The position numbers were made by a program, and so were the translations under genes. The notes beneath the pieces were generated by a model. That model was not told the origin of the DNA and searched no databases. It was given only the letters and a program-made list of their open reading frames with translations. A stretch of DNA of 64,000 nt from JBDWFY01 sp965275915 (GTDB lineage: Bacteria > Pseudomonadota > Alphaproteobacteria > Rhizobiales > Stappiaceae): NCBI GenBank assembly GCA_965275915.1, contig CBDHYI010000003.1, positions 186,001 to 250,000 of the forward strand, written 5' to 3'. Below are positions 46,834 to 55,765 of the stretch, piece after piece (within the stretch, counting starts at the first letter, position 1; each line of letters opens with the position of its first letter).

Positions 46834-47348
46834 CAGAAACCGACCTCGTGTCTGTCGAGCTGATCATCGATATCGCCAACCATTTCTTCTATTTGGGCGA
46901 GAGCCTCGTGGGAGGTTGACATACTTTCAAGCAGCGCGAGGGCGTCTACTGTGATGTCAGGCTCGCCGCCGGAAAGGGCATTGAACGACAGAAGCTCGCG
47001 GATCAGTTGCGTGGCCGCGTGCCAGCCGCCGACGCAAATAAGCGCGGTTTCTGTAGTGTCGGCGAACTGTTCGGTGAAATCGAGCTGACTTAGGGTGAGG
47101 GAAGCGGAAACCTCAAGTTCGCTCAATCGTCGCGAATCCGCCCCCATGGATTTGACCTGGGACGGATATCTGGTGCCGTAGCGCGTCAGCAGATTTGCCC
47201 GAAACCGGCCCACAAGACGAAGTCCTGTTTCTAGATGGGACCGTACGTTGTGGCGGGATAGCGCAATATCCGGCAGATCGGGCGCACCGGCCAGTCCATC
47301 GGTCCGCGCATCCGGAATGCTACTTGATGCAGTTTCGATAACGGTCAC
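46833..47348 (-). CDS. Hypothetical protein of the biosynthetic operon
   Basis: A 171-residue protein I do not recognise. It looks mainly helical (HNVRSHLETGLRLVGRFRAN, RRLSELEVSASLTLSQLDFT) with no signal peptide or membrane segment and an acidic C-terminus. It is tightly placed: its stop overlaps the ligase start and it begins four bases after the aldolase-like gene. That spacing suggests a partner protein or small enzyme of the same pathway. Confidence 0.7.
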   Translation of the reverse strand: MTVIETASSSIPDARTDGLAGAPDLPDIALSRHNVRSHLETGLRLVGRFRANLLTRYGTRYPSQVKSMGADSRRLSELEVSASLTLSQLDFTEQFADTTETALICVGGWHAATQLIRELLSFNALSGGEPDITVDALALLESMSTSHEALAQIEEMVGDIDDQLDRHEVGF

Positions 47349-47352
47349 GGGA

Positions 47353-48093
47353 TCACCCTCGGCCTTCTGCGCCGTTGGCGTCGGCGCGGTTCGCCTTTCG
47401 CACGTGATAGTCCCAATAGGTCCTCATAGCGGCCGACCCGAAGATGAAGTCCTGCTTCTCGCCGATATCCTCAGTCGGAGATGGGCTGCTGTCGTCGTGG
47501 TGTGCGACCTTGAGCTCAAGCTCCGCCGCCCGTTCAAGCAGCAGGGCCGCCATTGTCGCTTCGCGGATCGTTGGTCCGACGGTGACGATACCGTGGTTTT
47601 TCAGCAAGGCGCCCTTCGCGCATCCTATCACTTTGGCCAGCTTCTGAGCCATCGGCATGTCAACGATTGTGTTGGTCGTTTCCGAAAACACCGGGACCTC
47701 CGGAGCGAAATACGCACCATCGTGGCTCAATGGCCGAATTGGCCTGTTTAATGCGGAAAACGCGATACTTGCCTTGGGATGAGTATGAACAATCGCCTTA
47801 ACATCGGGCCGCGCCTGATAGACCGCCGCGTGGATCGGCCACTCCGGGGGAATGTGCCCTTCACCAATGATGGGTCGGCCGTCGCTGTCGGTGAGGATAA
47901 AATCCTCCTCACCAATTTCGTCAAACCCCCTGGCGGCCGCCCGAATCCAGAATTGGTCTCCATTTTGCCGCCTAGCGGAAATCTGACCATGGTTGAAATC
48001 ATTCTGGCCCTCAACATAAAGAATCTTGCAGGCAGTCGCCATTTGACGTTTGCTGTTGGTATCGGCCGGCGACAGTGTCACGTTCGTTTTCAT
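47353..48093 (-). CDS. Class II aldolase/adducin-family protein
   Basis: A 246-residue zinc-dependent class II aldolase homologue. The Zn ligands are visible: VHTHPKASIAFSAL (two His) and KNHGIVTVGPTIREATMAAL (third His), preceded by an altered NHGQISARRQNGDQFWIRAA and EGHIPPEWPIHAAVYQARPD. Members split or form C-C bonds in aldol or decarboxylation reactions. The substrate here is unknown. It lies between the carrier-protein gene and the unknown gene in the operon. Confidence 0.85.
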   Translation of the reverse strand: MKTNVTLSPADTNSKRQMATACKILYVEGQNDFNHGQISARRQNGDQFWIRAAARGFDEIGEEDFILTDSDGRPIIGEGHIPPEWPIHAAVYQARPDVKAIVHTHPKASIAFSALNRPIRPLSHDGAYFAPEVPVFSETTNTIVDMPMAQKLAKVIGCAKGALLKNHGIVTVGPTIREATMAALLLERAAELELKVAHHDDSSPSPTEDIGEKQDFIFGSAAMRTYWDYHVRKANRADANGAEGRG

Positions 48094-48102
48094 CGTTTGC
48101 TC

Positions 48103-48363
48103 CTACTGCGCGGAATCCAAAGCCAGCAACTTGTCGAGGTAGCCGGCAAGACCGGCCACCGTTTCAAAGACTTCCGGGTCGACATCGGGCTCGATGACAA
48201 TTCCCAATTGGCCTTCAATGGCATCTAGAATGTTCATGTATTGAACTGAGGACACTCCCAATGCTTTCAGCGAACCATCTGCTTCGCGCAATTCCTCGAG
48301 CGAGAAGGCCCCCTCCACCGATTGAACGACGACCGTTTCGACAAATTCTGCATGATTTAGCAT
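48103..48363 (-). CDS. Acyl/peptidyl carrier protein
   Basis: An 86-residue carrier protein. The four-helix fold is indicated by FVETVVVQSVEGAFSLEELR, the phosphopantetheine Ser in LKALGVSSVQYMNILDAIEG and VFETVAGLAGYLDKLL. The usual Asp before the Ser is replaced by Ser (GVSSV). Its start follows the adenylating-enzyme stop directly (TAG-ATG), which strongly suggests that the two act together. It would hold the substrate for the dehydrogenase-like enzyme. Confidence 0.88.
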   Translation of the reverse strand: MLNHAEFVETVVVQSVEGAFSLEELREADGSLKALGVSSVQYMNILDAIEGQLGIVIEPDVDPEVFETVAGLAGYLDKLLALDSAQ

Positions 48364-49740
48364 CTACTGCTCCTGCACTAATTTCTGAATTTCGGATAGA
48401 AGTGGTTTACCGACGCCGTTTTTAGGAATTGAAGGAACAAACTGCAGGCGTGCGGGAACCATGTAGGTCGGCAAATTGTCGGAGAGATATGCAATCAACT
48501 CCCAACGGTCGCCAGGCCCCTTGCTGACCACGCACAGCGCCAGCTCATTCTCTCCCGATCCGTTTTTTTGGACATAGGTATAGGCGTCCACCACTTTGGC
48601 ATGGTCGCAAGCGACCGCTGTCACTTTGTCCGGATTGAATTTGGCGCCAGCAATGTTGACTAGATTGTCCAATCGGCCGTCTACAAAAAGACGGCCTGAT
48701 CTGAGATCGCCGATATCCCTGGTGCGGAAAAAACCGTCCGCCGTGAACCGGCTTTCAAACTCTTGCTTGTTCCCCACATAGCCTGAAGCCATCCACGCAG
48801 TGCGCACAAGAAGTTCTTTGTGATCCGCGCGGCAGTCAAACCTCAGCTGAGCGCCGGGAAGCGGCGTGCCCAGCCCCTCATCCCATATGCGTTCAACTTC
48901 AAATGTGACGGGTCCTGTTTCGGCAATGCCGAAATAGTCGACCAATGGGGCGCCACTTAGTTCACGGAAGCGCTGCCGCGTTGCCTTGGTCAGGGGCGCG
49001 GCGGCAGACAGGGCGAGTTTCAGGCACAGACTTTGCGGAGGAAGCGGGGTTTGGCTTCTGGCGCACAAGTCGTACACGACCGGAGCAGCCACCAAGCGGG
49101 TGACCTGATGTTTCTCGATCTGTCGAAAGAGGGAGGCTGGCGTTCTAATCCCATCGACTAAAATGAGCGTTCCACCGCTAAGGAGCGTTGGCACGAGAGC
49201 GACATTGAACCCCAACCCATTTGCAAGTGGCGCCAAACACAGAACGCGGTCATCGCTCCGTTGAGACGTCGCCCGGATCCATGCCGTTGCCGCGCTGGCG
49301 ATGGTTTGGCCGGAGAACTCCAGTGCCTTCGGCATTCCCGTGGATCCGGATGTGAAACGGCATGTTTCCGTATCGCTTTTAAGGTGTCCGCCTGCACTGA
49401 CAGAATCTGGAGAGGGGAGGGGCGTTTCATCCAGTTCGGACAGGAGGTACTTTCTCTTTATGTCCCCCGCGAGAGTTGGCGGCGTTCTGTGATCCAGAAG
49501 AAATGGAACGGCGCCAAGATGTAGCAGCGAAAAGTAGTCGACCAGGAATTCAAGTGTAGCAGTTGTGGTCAAGATTATGCGGCTGCGTTGGAAATCGCCT
49601 TTTTGCTTGAGAATGTTTGCCTGGTCGTAGACACGAGACAGCAAGTCCCCGTAGGTGATTTGATGAGCGGCGGATGCAATGGCGATATTCGACTGGTGCG
49701 TTGCCGCTGATGCAACAAGATTTGAGAACAGGGTCGACAT
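48364..49740 (-). CDS. AMP-forming ligase (stand-alone adenylation enzyme)
   Basis: A 458-residue ANL-superfamily enzyme. Core motifs in order: A3 CRFTSGSTGMPKALEFSG, A5 VDYFGIAETGPV, A7 FFRTRDIGDL, A8 VDGRLDNLVNIAGAKFNP and the catalytic Lys in IPKNGVGKPLLSE. It activates a carboxylic or amino acid as adenylate and loads it on the neighbouring carrier protein. The usual Asp that binds an alpha-amino group could not be placed with confidence, so substrate type is open. ATG 49740 follows the previous stop by four bases. Longer frames overlap the dehydrogenase gene. Confidence 0.9.
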   Translation of the reverse strand: MSTLFSNLVASAATHQSNIAIASAAHQITYGDLLSRVYDQANILKQKGDFQRSRIILTTTATLEFLVDYFSLLHLGAVPFLLDHRTPPTLAGDIKRKYLLSELDETPLPSPDSVSAGGHLKSDTETCRFTSGSTGMPKALEFSGQTIASAATAWIRATSQRSDDRVLCLAPLANGLGFNVALVPTLLSGGTLILVDGIRTPASLFRQIEKHQVTRLVAAPVVYDLCARSQTPLPPQSLCLKLALSAAAPLTKATRQRFRELSGAPLVDYFGIAETGPVTFEVERIWDEGLGTPLPGAQLRFDCRADHKELLVRTAWMASGYVGNKQEFESRFTADGFFRTRDIGDLRSGRLFVDGRLDNLVNIAGAKFNPDKVTAVACDHAKVVDAYTYVQKNGSGENELALCVVSKGPGDRWELIAYLSDNLPTYMVPARLQFVPSIPKNGVGKPLLSEIQKLVQEQ

Positions 49741-49744
49741 AAGA

Positions 49745-50902
49745 CTACGCAGCCAGCACTTTCCAGAATGAAGGGTCGGCTTCATGTAGACTGAGCATCG
49801 TTGCCTGGCTGCCACTGGATTGGCGTAAACCCGTCAGCTGATCATGAGCCTGCAGGACCTTGCTGTCGTTCATGTATCCGCGAGCACCCTGGAGATCGAT
49901 AAGCTCCCTGAGCTGGGCGGTGGTCGCATCGATCGCGAACGATTTGAGCCGGGCAATCTCGAAGGCCACTCGTTCTCCGGCCTCAATGCGTGCCTGGTAG
50001 TATGCTATTGCGTTTCTTATAACCGCATGAGTTGCCTTCGCCCTGGCCAGGGATTGTCTGTTGACCGGCCAGTCAGCCAATGGTCTGCCTGCTACAACGC
50101 GTTCTTTTGCATGTGCCGATATGGCCGAAATCGCGTGGCCAAGCATCAAATAGGCATCGAGAACGACGAAAAAACGGGCGCGGGAAATGACTGTATTCCA
50201 TGCAATCAGGCTTGAGGGGCCGGATTTCACAACGATCTGGTCTTCCCCGACCAACACTTCATCGAATTTAATCGTGGCCGAGTCGATCAGTCTGCTACCC
50301 CTCTTGTCGAAGTAGTTTTCGACGGAAACGCCCGGCGACTTTTTGTCGATCAGAAGGGTGATCCGGCGTCCGGTGTCCGGTTCAATGCAGGTCGTGATAC
50401 AGACGTCGGAATGGTATCCGTTTACGATGAACATCTTTCGCCCGTTGACGATATATCGCCCATCCACGAAACGGGCTGTTGTCGGTGTCTTCTCGGAGTC
50501 ATCGGTATCGCATGTACACGCGACCGCCTCGCCGGTGATGAGCTTTGGGATCCACTTATCCGCCAAGGCCCGGTTTTGGCTGAGATGCAGCCAATAGAGC
50601 CCGACTTCATTTTGAACGTGCAAGCCAAGGGCCAGGCCGCAATCGGACACTTCGGCGCACGCAATGTTGAGAAGAATGCCGCCAGTGATGCCAAGCCCTG
50701 CGCCCCCGGCGTCTTCCGGCAAAGATACGCCTAGGAAACCTTTCTCACCGAATTCGTTCCAAACGGAGCGAGGTACGAACGGTTGGCCCGCGCCGACATT
50801 CGATCCTTCGAATGACCGGAAATAGTCCACGGCTTTGCGAAAAAATCGCTGATGGCCCGCCTCCAGGCCTGAGACCGCTTCGATGGTATCAAGAAGCCGC
50901 AA
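49745..50902 (-). CDS. Acyl-CoA dehydrogenase-family flavoprotein
   Basis: A 385-residue member of the acyl-CoA dehydrogenase family with N-terminal helices (FRKAVDYFRSFEGSNVGAGQ), a FAD region (VACTCDTDDSEKTPTTARFV, MFIVNGYHSDVCITT) and a C-terminal domain with DLQGARGYMNDSKV. Where catalytic Glu is usual (RIYEGTS) it reads LRQSSGSQATM, so that base is missing. With the adenylating enzyme and carrier protein it recalls the prolyl-carrier oxidation of pyrrole pathways (PltE/PltF/PltL), but the altered active site means a different reaction is possible. It overlaps the hydrolase gene by 14 bases. Confidence 0.85.
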   Translation of the reverse strand: MRLLDTIEAVSGLEAGHQRFFRKAVDYFRSFEGSNVGAGQPFVPRSVWNEFGEKGFLGVSLPEDAGGAGLGITGGILLNIACAEVSDCGLALGLHVQNEVGLYWLHLSQNRALADKWIPKLITGEAVACTCDTDDSEKTPTTARFVDGRYIVNGRKMFIVNGYHSDVCITTCIEPDTGRRITLLIDKKSPGVSVENYFDKRGSRLIDSATIKFDEVLVGEDQIVVKSGPSSLIAWNTVISRARFFVVLDAYLMLGHAISAISAHAKERVVAGRPLADWPVNRQSLARAKATHAVIRNAIAYYQARIEAGERVAFEIARLKSFAIDATTAQLRELIDLQGARGYMNDSKVLQAHDQLTGLRQSSGSQATMLSLHEADPSFWKVLAA

Positions 50903-51722
50903 GGTTCTTATCCTTCTTGGTCAGGTGCTGCATGAATTCCAGAATGCTGGCAAATACTTGGTCAGGGGCTTCGATCATGACGGAGTGCCCGGTGTTGAAT
51001 GTGCGGATATCGTAGATATTTGCACCTTCAACCGTTTCTCTGAGGACTGCTTCGGGCTCCAGAATTTCTTCCTGACCGCGCATGATTAGGGTGGGGCATT
51101 CGATAGTCCGGATATCGTCCCGGACGTCCAGTTCTGACATCACGCTTTGGGAGATAATGACCCGGAGCTGCTCGGCGGTCAGCAGGCTCCGCATGCGCAG
51201 ATGCCTGGCTCGCAGAAAGTTTCGGCTGCTTTTGAGCTGCGTCGTACCGGTTACAAGAAAGGCGAGAAGTTGGACATATCGCCAGAGACTTTCATCTTCC
51301 AGGGCATAGAGCGCAAGGTCCTTGAACAGTTGGAGACGCTCTTCAATGCCGCAACTGAATATCGGAGATTCCAAGATCAAACCCGCTGAAGGCAGGCTCA
51401 AAGCCAGCCTATAGGCAAGCGCTGATCTCGATGACGATGCGTGCCAGACCGGGTTTGCAAGCCCAATGGTCTCTGCCACTGTTTTGATTTCTCGGATTTG
51501 CTGATGCAGGGCGGTCGGAGACCCGCGCCATGTCGACTGGCCGCGGTTCGAATTGTCGATCATCAGCATTGGAAACTGATCCGCCAGCGGCGCAAACAAT
51601 TCCCGGTTGGAGCGCGAGTCCGATGCGAGGCCGTCCAACAACACCAACGTTGGTCGTGCAGGAGACGGTTCGCCTATCCAATCATAAAAAATATCGTAGT
51701 CGTCCACTCGAACTGTTGGCAT
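50889..51722 (-). CDS. Alpha/beta-hydrolase fold protein
   Basis: A 277-residue hydrolase with the oxyanion strand PTLVLLDGLASDSRSN, MLMIDNSNRGQSTWRG, an unusual nucleophile elbow PVWHASSSRSALAYRL (no GxSxG, but a Ser is in place), the acid region CPTLIMRGQEEILEPE and the catalytic His in FNTGHSVMIEAP. It may release or edit carrier-bound intermediates like a thioesterase, or hydrolyse an ester or amide. It is the second gene of the operon. Confidence 0.85.
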   Translation of the reverse strand: MPTVRVDDYDIFYDWIGEPSPARPTLVLLDGLASDSRSNRELFAPLADQFPMLMIDNSNRGQSTWRGSPTALHQQIREIKTVAETIGLANPVWHASSSRSALAYRLALSLPSAGLILESPIFSCGIEERLQLFKDLALYALEDESLWRYVQLLAFLVTGTTQLKSSRNFLRARHLRMRSLLTAEQLRVIISQSVMSELDVRDDIRTIECPTLIMRGQEEILEPEAVLRETVEGANIYDIRTFNTGHSVMIEAPDQVFASILEFMQHLTKKDKNLAAS

Positions 51723-51739
51723 GATGTAGGCTCACCCGT

Positions 51740-53140
51740 TTACGTTGAAAACCTGCCATGACTGTAGGCAATTCGATATTTGTCGTGTTTGACCTTCAAG
51801 GAGGCGTCGGGAGCGCCAACCAGAAGAAGGTTCACAACCTCGCGATCCGCGTTCAGACTCAGAGCTTTCTTGACCAGCGTATCGTCGTAGCCGCCAATGC
51901 AGGTTATGCCGATGCTGCGGGCGGCAGCCTCCAGGTAATAACTCTGGGCCAGCATCGCACTGGAAATGCTGAGTTGACGGTACTGTACGTTTTGATCAGG
52001 TTTGGACGCGTGTAAAACGATCATAGCACCTGCGGCGCGGCCAAGTTCTTGCCCCATACAGCACAGCTCAAGTTCATTTGAGGACGCCGTTGCGAGTCCG
52101 CGCTCGCCGAGGTCGGCATAAAGATCTTCATTGAGAAGAAGGGACGCTGTTAGGTCGGGTGATAAATTCGAAACCAGCCGGCCAATAAAGCCTCGGTCTA
52201 CGACGTCGGCAAGGTGTGCGAAGCTACTGTGAGAAATCGATGCGCCGTCAAACGACTTCGCGGAAACGCGCTTTGCAAATAGGTCGCAAATTTGGGCGAA
52301 GGACCGATTTTCTAGAGCATTACAACACTGTATATTAAAAGTAGTACTCGCCTCGGGTGCCGCTGAGACTAGATTCGTACGAGTATTTTGTTCATCACTC
52401 AAAATTCTCTCTTTGGTAGTATCCCAGAGGGCCTGTTCGACTTCATCAGCAAGCCAGTGATGGGGGGTAACTTGATCCAAGCGACTGCTAATTTCGGAGA
52501 TCCGCTGAGTGGTGGTTTCCAACTCCACAATCGCCACCGGATCGAGTAGCCGGAACCCACCTGCATCACCGTAGTTTCCAGACAGATCGCAAAGCGACAC
52601 CTTCGCGTCCATCCCGGCTGTTTGGCACAGGATCGCCAGACCGGCCAGAACATGACCTGCGTCCAAAAGGGCGTACCAATATCCGCGATCACCATACTTG
52701 CGAATACTCTTTCCGGGGCGGGCGCAGATTGCCAACCGGAGTTTCCCATCACCGAAGCTTCGACCTCCCAAACATTCGTCGATTAGGGCATGATATTCGG
52801 CTGAAAGCTCTTGTATCTGTCCACTGAGGGGACAGATTCTAAAGGGTATGTTTACGTTGCCATCATGCATTATACCCATAATTTCAATAGGATATATAGA
52901 TCCTGCTGAGGGCGTACTCCTCTTGGCGACAAGCTGCGATCCCGACATTGTCTGGAATGTGAGCAAATGAGACAGCATGGCCGACACCGGATTGCTGCTG
53001 CCCGCATTAACATCAGATACATAAGCTTGTACGGCGTAAATGCTCTTCTCGACACTGAGGCGGGTCTGTTGCCAGAAATTTCCGGAGGCAGCGCTTGAAA
53101 GACCAGTCTGAGATTGTGAAACAGACGTGCTATGTGCCAT
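51740..53140 (-). CDS. SagB/ThcOx-type FMN oxidoreductase
   Basis: A 466-residue protein of the nitroreductase superfamily. The N-terminal half has the SagB signature RSTPSAGSIYPIEIMG and the FMN site YGDRGYWYALLDAGHVLAGL. The C-terminal half is a second, divergent nitroreductase-like unit (SISSAMLAQSYYLEAAARSI, ending VVNLLLVGAPD). SagB-type enzymes oxidise azolines to azoles in RiPPs and also occur in non-RiPP pathways. It is the first gene of the 11-gene operon. ATG 53140 (MAHSTSV) is chosen. ATG 53182 is an alternative adding 14 residues. Confidence 0.85.
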   Translation of the reverse strand: MAHSTSVSQSQTGLSSAASGNFWQQTRLSVEKSIYAVQAYVSDVNAGSSNPVSAMLSHLLTFQTMSGSQLVAKRSTPSAGSIYPIEIMGIMHDGNVNIPFRICPLSGQIQELSAEYHALIDECLGGRSFGDGKLRLAICARPGKSIRKYGDRGYWYALLDAGHVLAGLAILCQTAGMDAKVSLCDLSGNYGDAGGFRLLDPVAIVELETTTQRISEISSRLDQVTPHHWLADEVEQALWDTTKERILSDEQNTRTNLVSAAPEASTTFNIQCCNALENRSFAQICDLFAKRVSAKSFDGASISHSSFAHLADVVDRGFIGRLVSNLSPDLTASLLLNEDLYADLGERGLATASSNELELCCMGQELGRAAGAMIVLHASKPDQNVQYRQLSISSAMLAQSYYLEAAARSIGITCIGGYDDTLVKKALSLNADREVVNLLLVGAPDASLKVKHDKYRIAYSHGRFST

Positions 53141-54163
53141 TGCTGTTGTCCACTCGATGTTGTTTTTCCGTTCGATGTGCATACAAAAATCCCGGCGTCG
53201 GCGAAGTGATGCCGCCCAACGTTTGGTGGTCCGCAACACAATGATTGCAGAGCTGGCCTTGAGATTTTGAGATGTAGCAGTCGGATAAGGAATACTAAAC
53301 TGAGAAGAAAGCCAATCTACTTATGGACACCATTATCAGCTCCATCAACGGTTGTATTATTTGGGAGTTTGATATACCCCTTTTGCGAGAGTGTAAACAA
53401 AAAAACACCGACCCGATAGATTATTGTTTCTCCGATAACGCCCCGTCAATTGGCCTGTCTTTCTGAGGCAAGGGCTTGGGGCTAGCCTGTGAGTCCGGGA
53501 GGCTATGTCCATCATACATTCCCGCAGGCTGCGTTGTTTGTTCCCGAAACTCTAAGGAGTAGAGTGGATGTGACGATCGACGAGGGTCAAATGCGTTGTC
53601 CCGGTGCAGACCAAACGAGCGCTATCAACTTGTAGTGATTGATAAATTGACTGTTGCGCCTTCATCTCGATCAAATCTATCCACCAAGATGATTGTTGCT
53701 GCTGATTGTGATGCAATTATAAATTGCAATTACTTATAAATACCACATATGTTAGAACTCTTGATGTCGCAGGCTGTAGACTCGCCAAGAGCTGGATCAA
53801 TCACCGCGATCGGACCGCCTTGAGCCGCGCGTCTTGTGTATCCATCCGGTCGATGTCCTGTGTCAGAGCGGGATTCATCACCAGCGAAGGGCATCCCAAG
53901 CAATCGAATGGGCGGAAAGAAAGACAGCCACTTGAGCTCTAGCCGCCGTCCGACACGTCGGTCAGTGTCGCCAACGCCGTGACACCGGGATCTGCCATCT
54001 GGCTCTCTCGGCTCAAACAAGTCTCCCGCAGAGGTCGGGACCGAGAACATCGTCAGGATAGGTGCCACCTTCACAACTTACCGAGGCTATCGACAAACAT
54101 TGATCAGGCGGTCAACTATCGATATACAATCGTAAAACCACATCAACAGTTTCAACCCTTAAA
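53141..54163. promoter_or_regulatory. Divergent promoter region of the biosynthetic operon
   Basis: About 1 kb without a recognisable gene between the operon start and the XRE regulator. It is AT-rich near 53650-53760. TGCAATT-ATA-AATTGCA at 53712-53728 is a perfect 17-bp palindrome and a candidate operator. I found no copy here of the CCC-CATATG-GGG boxes that surround luxI and luxR. Confidence 0.5.
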
Positions 54164-54604
54164 TTGCCGCGGAATGTGCGTGAAGTATTGAGGACCGAAC
54201 CTCTGGCAAAACAACCACACCCAAAAGATGTCGAAGTCGGAACTCGCATACGCTTGGTCCGAAAAACACAGGGATTGTCTCAGACAGCACTCGGCGACTT
54301 GGTTGGATTGTCTTTTCAACAGATCCAAAAATACGAATCCGGTGCGAATAGGGTCGGCTCTGGTCGCCTGTCCGATATTGCCAAAGCGCTTGGTGTTAAT
54401 TCATCAGACCTCTTGGTTGACGATGCCCAAAACGACAGCGGCGAAGTCACTGCAAATCAGGAGATGCTTGATGACATGATGTCCAGCCAGGGCATTGAAT
54501 TGTGCATGGCATTTTTTGCGATCAAAGATCCGAAAATAAGAGCAAGCCTGCTTGCATCAATTCAGAATATCTCCGGATTCCTTGAAAAAGCCGAGAAGAA
54601 ATAG
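54164..54604 (+). CDS. XRE-family transcriptional regulator
   Basis: A 146-residue protein with a classic HTH_3 domain at residues 24-80 (GTRIRLVRKTQGLSQTALGD, VGLSFQQIQKYESGANRVGS, RLSDIAKALGVNSSDLL) and a helical C-terminal part of the alphaproteobacterial PhaR/SinR-like type (SSQGIELCMAFFAIKDPKIR). The first codon is TTG 54164. Nearby GTG codons (for example 54176) could be used, so the first ~10 residues are uncertain. It sits between the biosynthetic operon and luxR and may regulate either. Confidence 0.85.
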   Translation: MPRNVREVLRTEPLAKQPHPKDVEVGTRIRLVRKTQGLSQTALGDLVGLSFQQIQKYESGANRVGSGRLSDIAKALGVNSSDLLVDDAQNDSGEVTANQEMLDDMMSSQGIELCMAFFAIKDPKIRASLLASIQNISGFLEKAEKK

Positions 54605-54636
54605 GACGATCGTCTGGAGCTGCGGCGGTGGTCAAA

Positions 54637-54879
54637 TCATTCACCCATCTGTTCAAAAATCGTTAGATTGCCATCGCTTTCTTTTATCAAATGCTGGTAG
54701 ACGGCAATCCAGAATAACGCTGTGTCGCGCTTCTCATGCCGTTCTGCAACAAATGCTCGGGTCATTGCTTCGGACGCTGACATCTCTCCATATGACGACA
54801 GCAACGCATCGCAGGCATCGTCAATTCTTATGATTTCAGCGCCCTCTGGTCCCTTCAATATAGGGTCGGACTCAGGCAT
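54637..54879 (-). CDS. Small hypothetical protein divergent from luxR
   Basis: An 80-residue acidic, helical protein (IRIDDACDALLSSYGEMSAS, AFVAERHEKRDTALFWIAVY). No membrane segment, metal motif or known domain seen. Clean ATG start and TGA stop, and its upstream region carries the luxR-side palindrome, so it may be controlled by quorum sensing. Function unknown. Confidence 0.65.
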   Translation of the reverse strand: MPESDPILKGPEGAEIIRIDDACDALLSSYGEMSASEAMTRAFVAERHEKRDTALFWIAVYQHLIKESDGNLTIFEQMGE

Positions 54880-54934
54880 ACGCTACTCCATAGCTATCCG
54901 AGATAGCATATCGCCCCGTTTGGGATTTGCACTC

Positions 54935-54948
54935 CCCTCATATGAGGG
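54935..54948. promoter_or_regulatory. Candidate lux box between the small gene and luxR
   Basis: CCCTCATATGAGGG is a perfect 14-bp palindrome 56 bases before the divergent small gene and 75 bases before luxR. Its CAT(A/T)TG core framed by C and G runs recurs three times before luxI (55766-55806), which suggests a shared LuxR recognition site. Confidence 0.65.
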
Positions 54949-55023
54949 TATGAATGGTTGCATGCAAACATAAGTTGCATCAAAGTCAGGCACAATTGAA
55001 GATCTGGCGTTCTTGCCTAGCCG

Positions 55024-55752
55024 ATGGGAACAGTGACAGTGGCAGAAGCACAAACACGGTTTGAAAAGCTGTTCAAGATCATATCTGAAAGCGACGAAGT
55101 AGAAGCGTCGGTGTTTGCCTTTCGCGACATTTACGACCTGACGCATGTTACCCTGCACCTTGCCCAGACTGTCTCCAATTCGGTGGACATGCCTTATCTG
55201 CGAACGACATATCCAAGTGAGTGGGTCTCGCGTTATGTTCTCAAGGGTTATGTCAATGTTGATCCGGTCGCGGCGTTGGGTTTCAAGCGGTCGTTACCCT
55301 TCGACTGGACTGAGATCGAGGCAACGCCCGAGGCTGTTGAGTTGATGTTGGATTCTCAAAAGCATGGCCTTGGCGGCAATGGTTATTCCATCCCCGTTAT
55401 AGACCGGTCAGGTCGTCGTTCGCTTTTGTCCGTTAATTCAACATCTTCCGAAGATGAGTGGAACATTCTGACAAATGAACACAAACAGGACTGGGCTGAG
55501 CTGGCACACCTTCTGCACAGAAAGGCGATTTTCGAGATCTACGGTGAGCGAGACCCTGCGCCTCAACTTGGTCCCCGTGAATTGGAGTGCCTACGTTGGG
55601 CCTCGGAGGGAAAGGACTACAAGGACATCGCGATCATCCTGGAAATCTCTGAACACACGGCTCGCAGCTATCTGAAGTCCGCCAGACACAAACTCGACTG
55701 CGCCAACCTGTCTCAAGCTGTAACCAAAGCGATCAAACTGCGCATGATCTAA
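55024..55752 (+). CDS. luxR: LuxR-family acyl-homoserine lactone receptor/regulator
   Basis: A 242-residue regulator. The N-terminal autoinducer-binding domain includes the ligand-pocket pattern YPSEWVSRYVLKGYVNVDPV (Trp, Tyr and Asp). The C-terminal GerE/LuxR HTH is LGPRELECLRWASEGKDYKD, EISEHTARSYLKSARHKL. It would bind the signal made by the adjacent LuxI and act on the palindromic boxes nearby. ATG 55024 gives the usual family length, although the ribosome site is weak. Confidence 0.92.
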   Translation: MGTVTVAEAQTRFEKLFKIISESDEVEASVFAFRDIYDLTHVTLHLAQTVSNSVDMPYLRTTYPSEWVSRYVLKGYVNVDPVAALGFKRSLPFDWTEIEATPEAVELMLDSQKHGLGGNGYSIPVIDRSGRRSLLSVNSTSSEDEWNILTNEHKQDWAELAHLLHRKAIFEIYGERDPAPQLGPRELECLRWASEGKDYKDIAIILEISEHTARSYLKSARHKLDCANLSQAVTKAIKLRMI

Positions 55753-55765
55753 ACCTTGCGCGATA

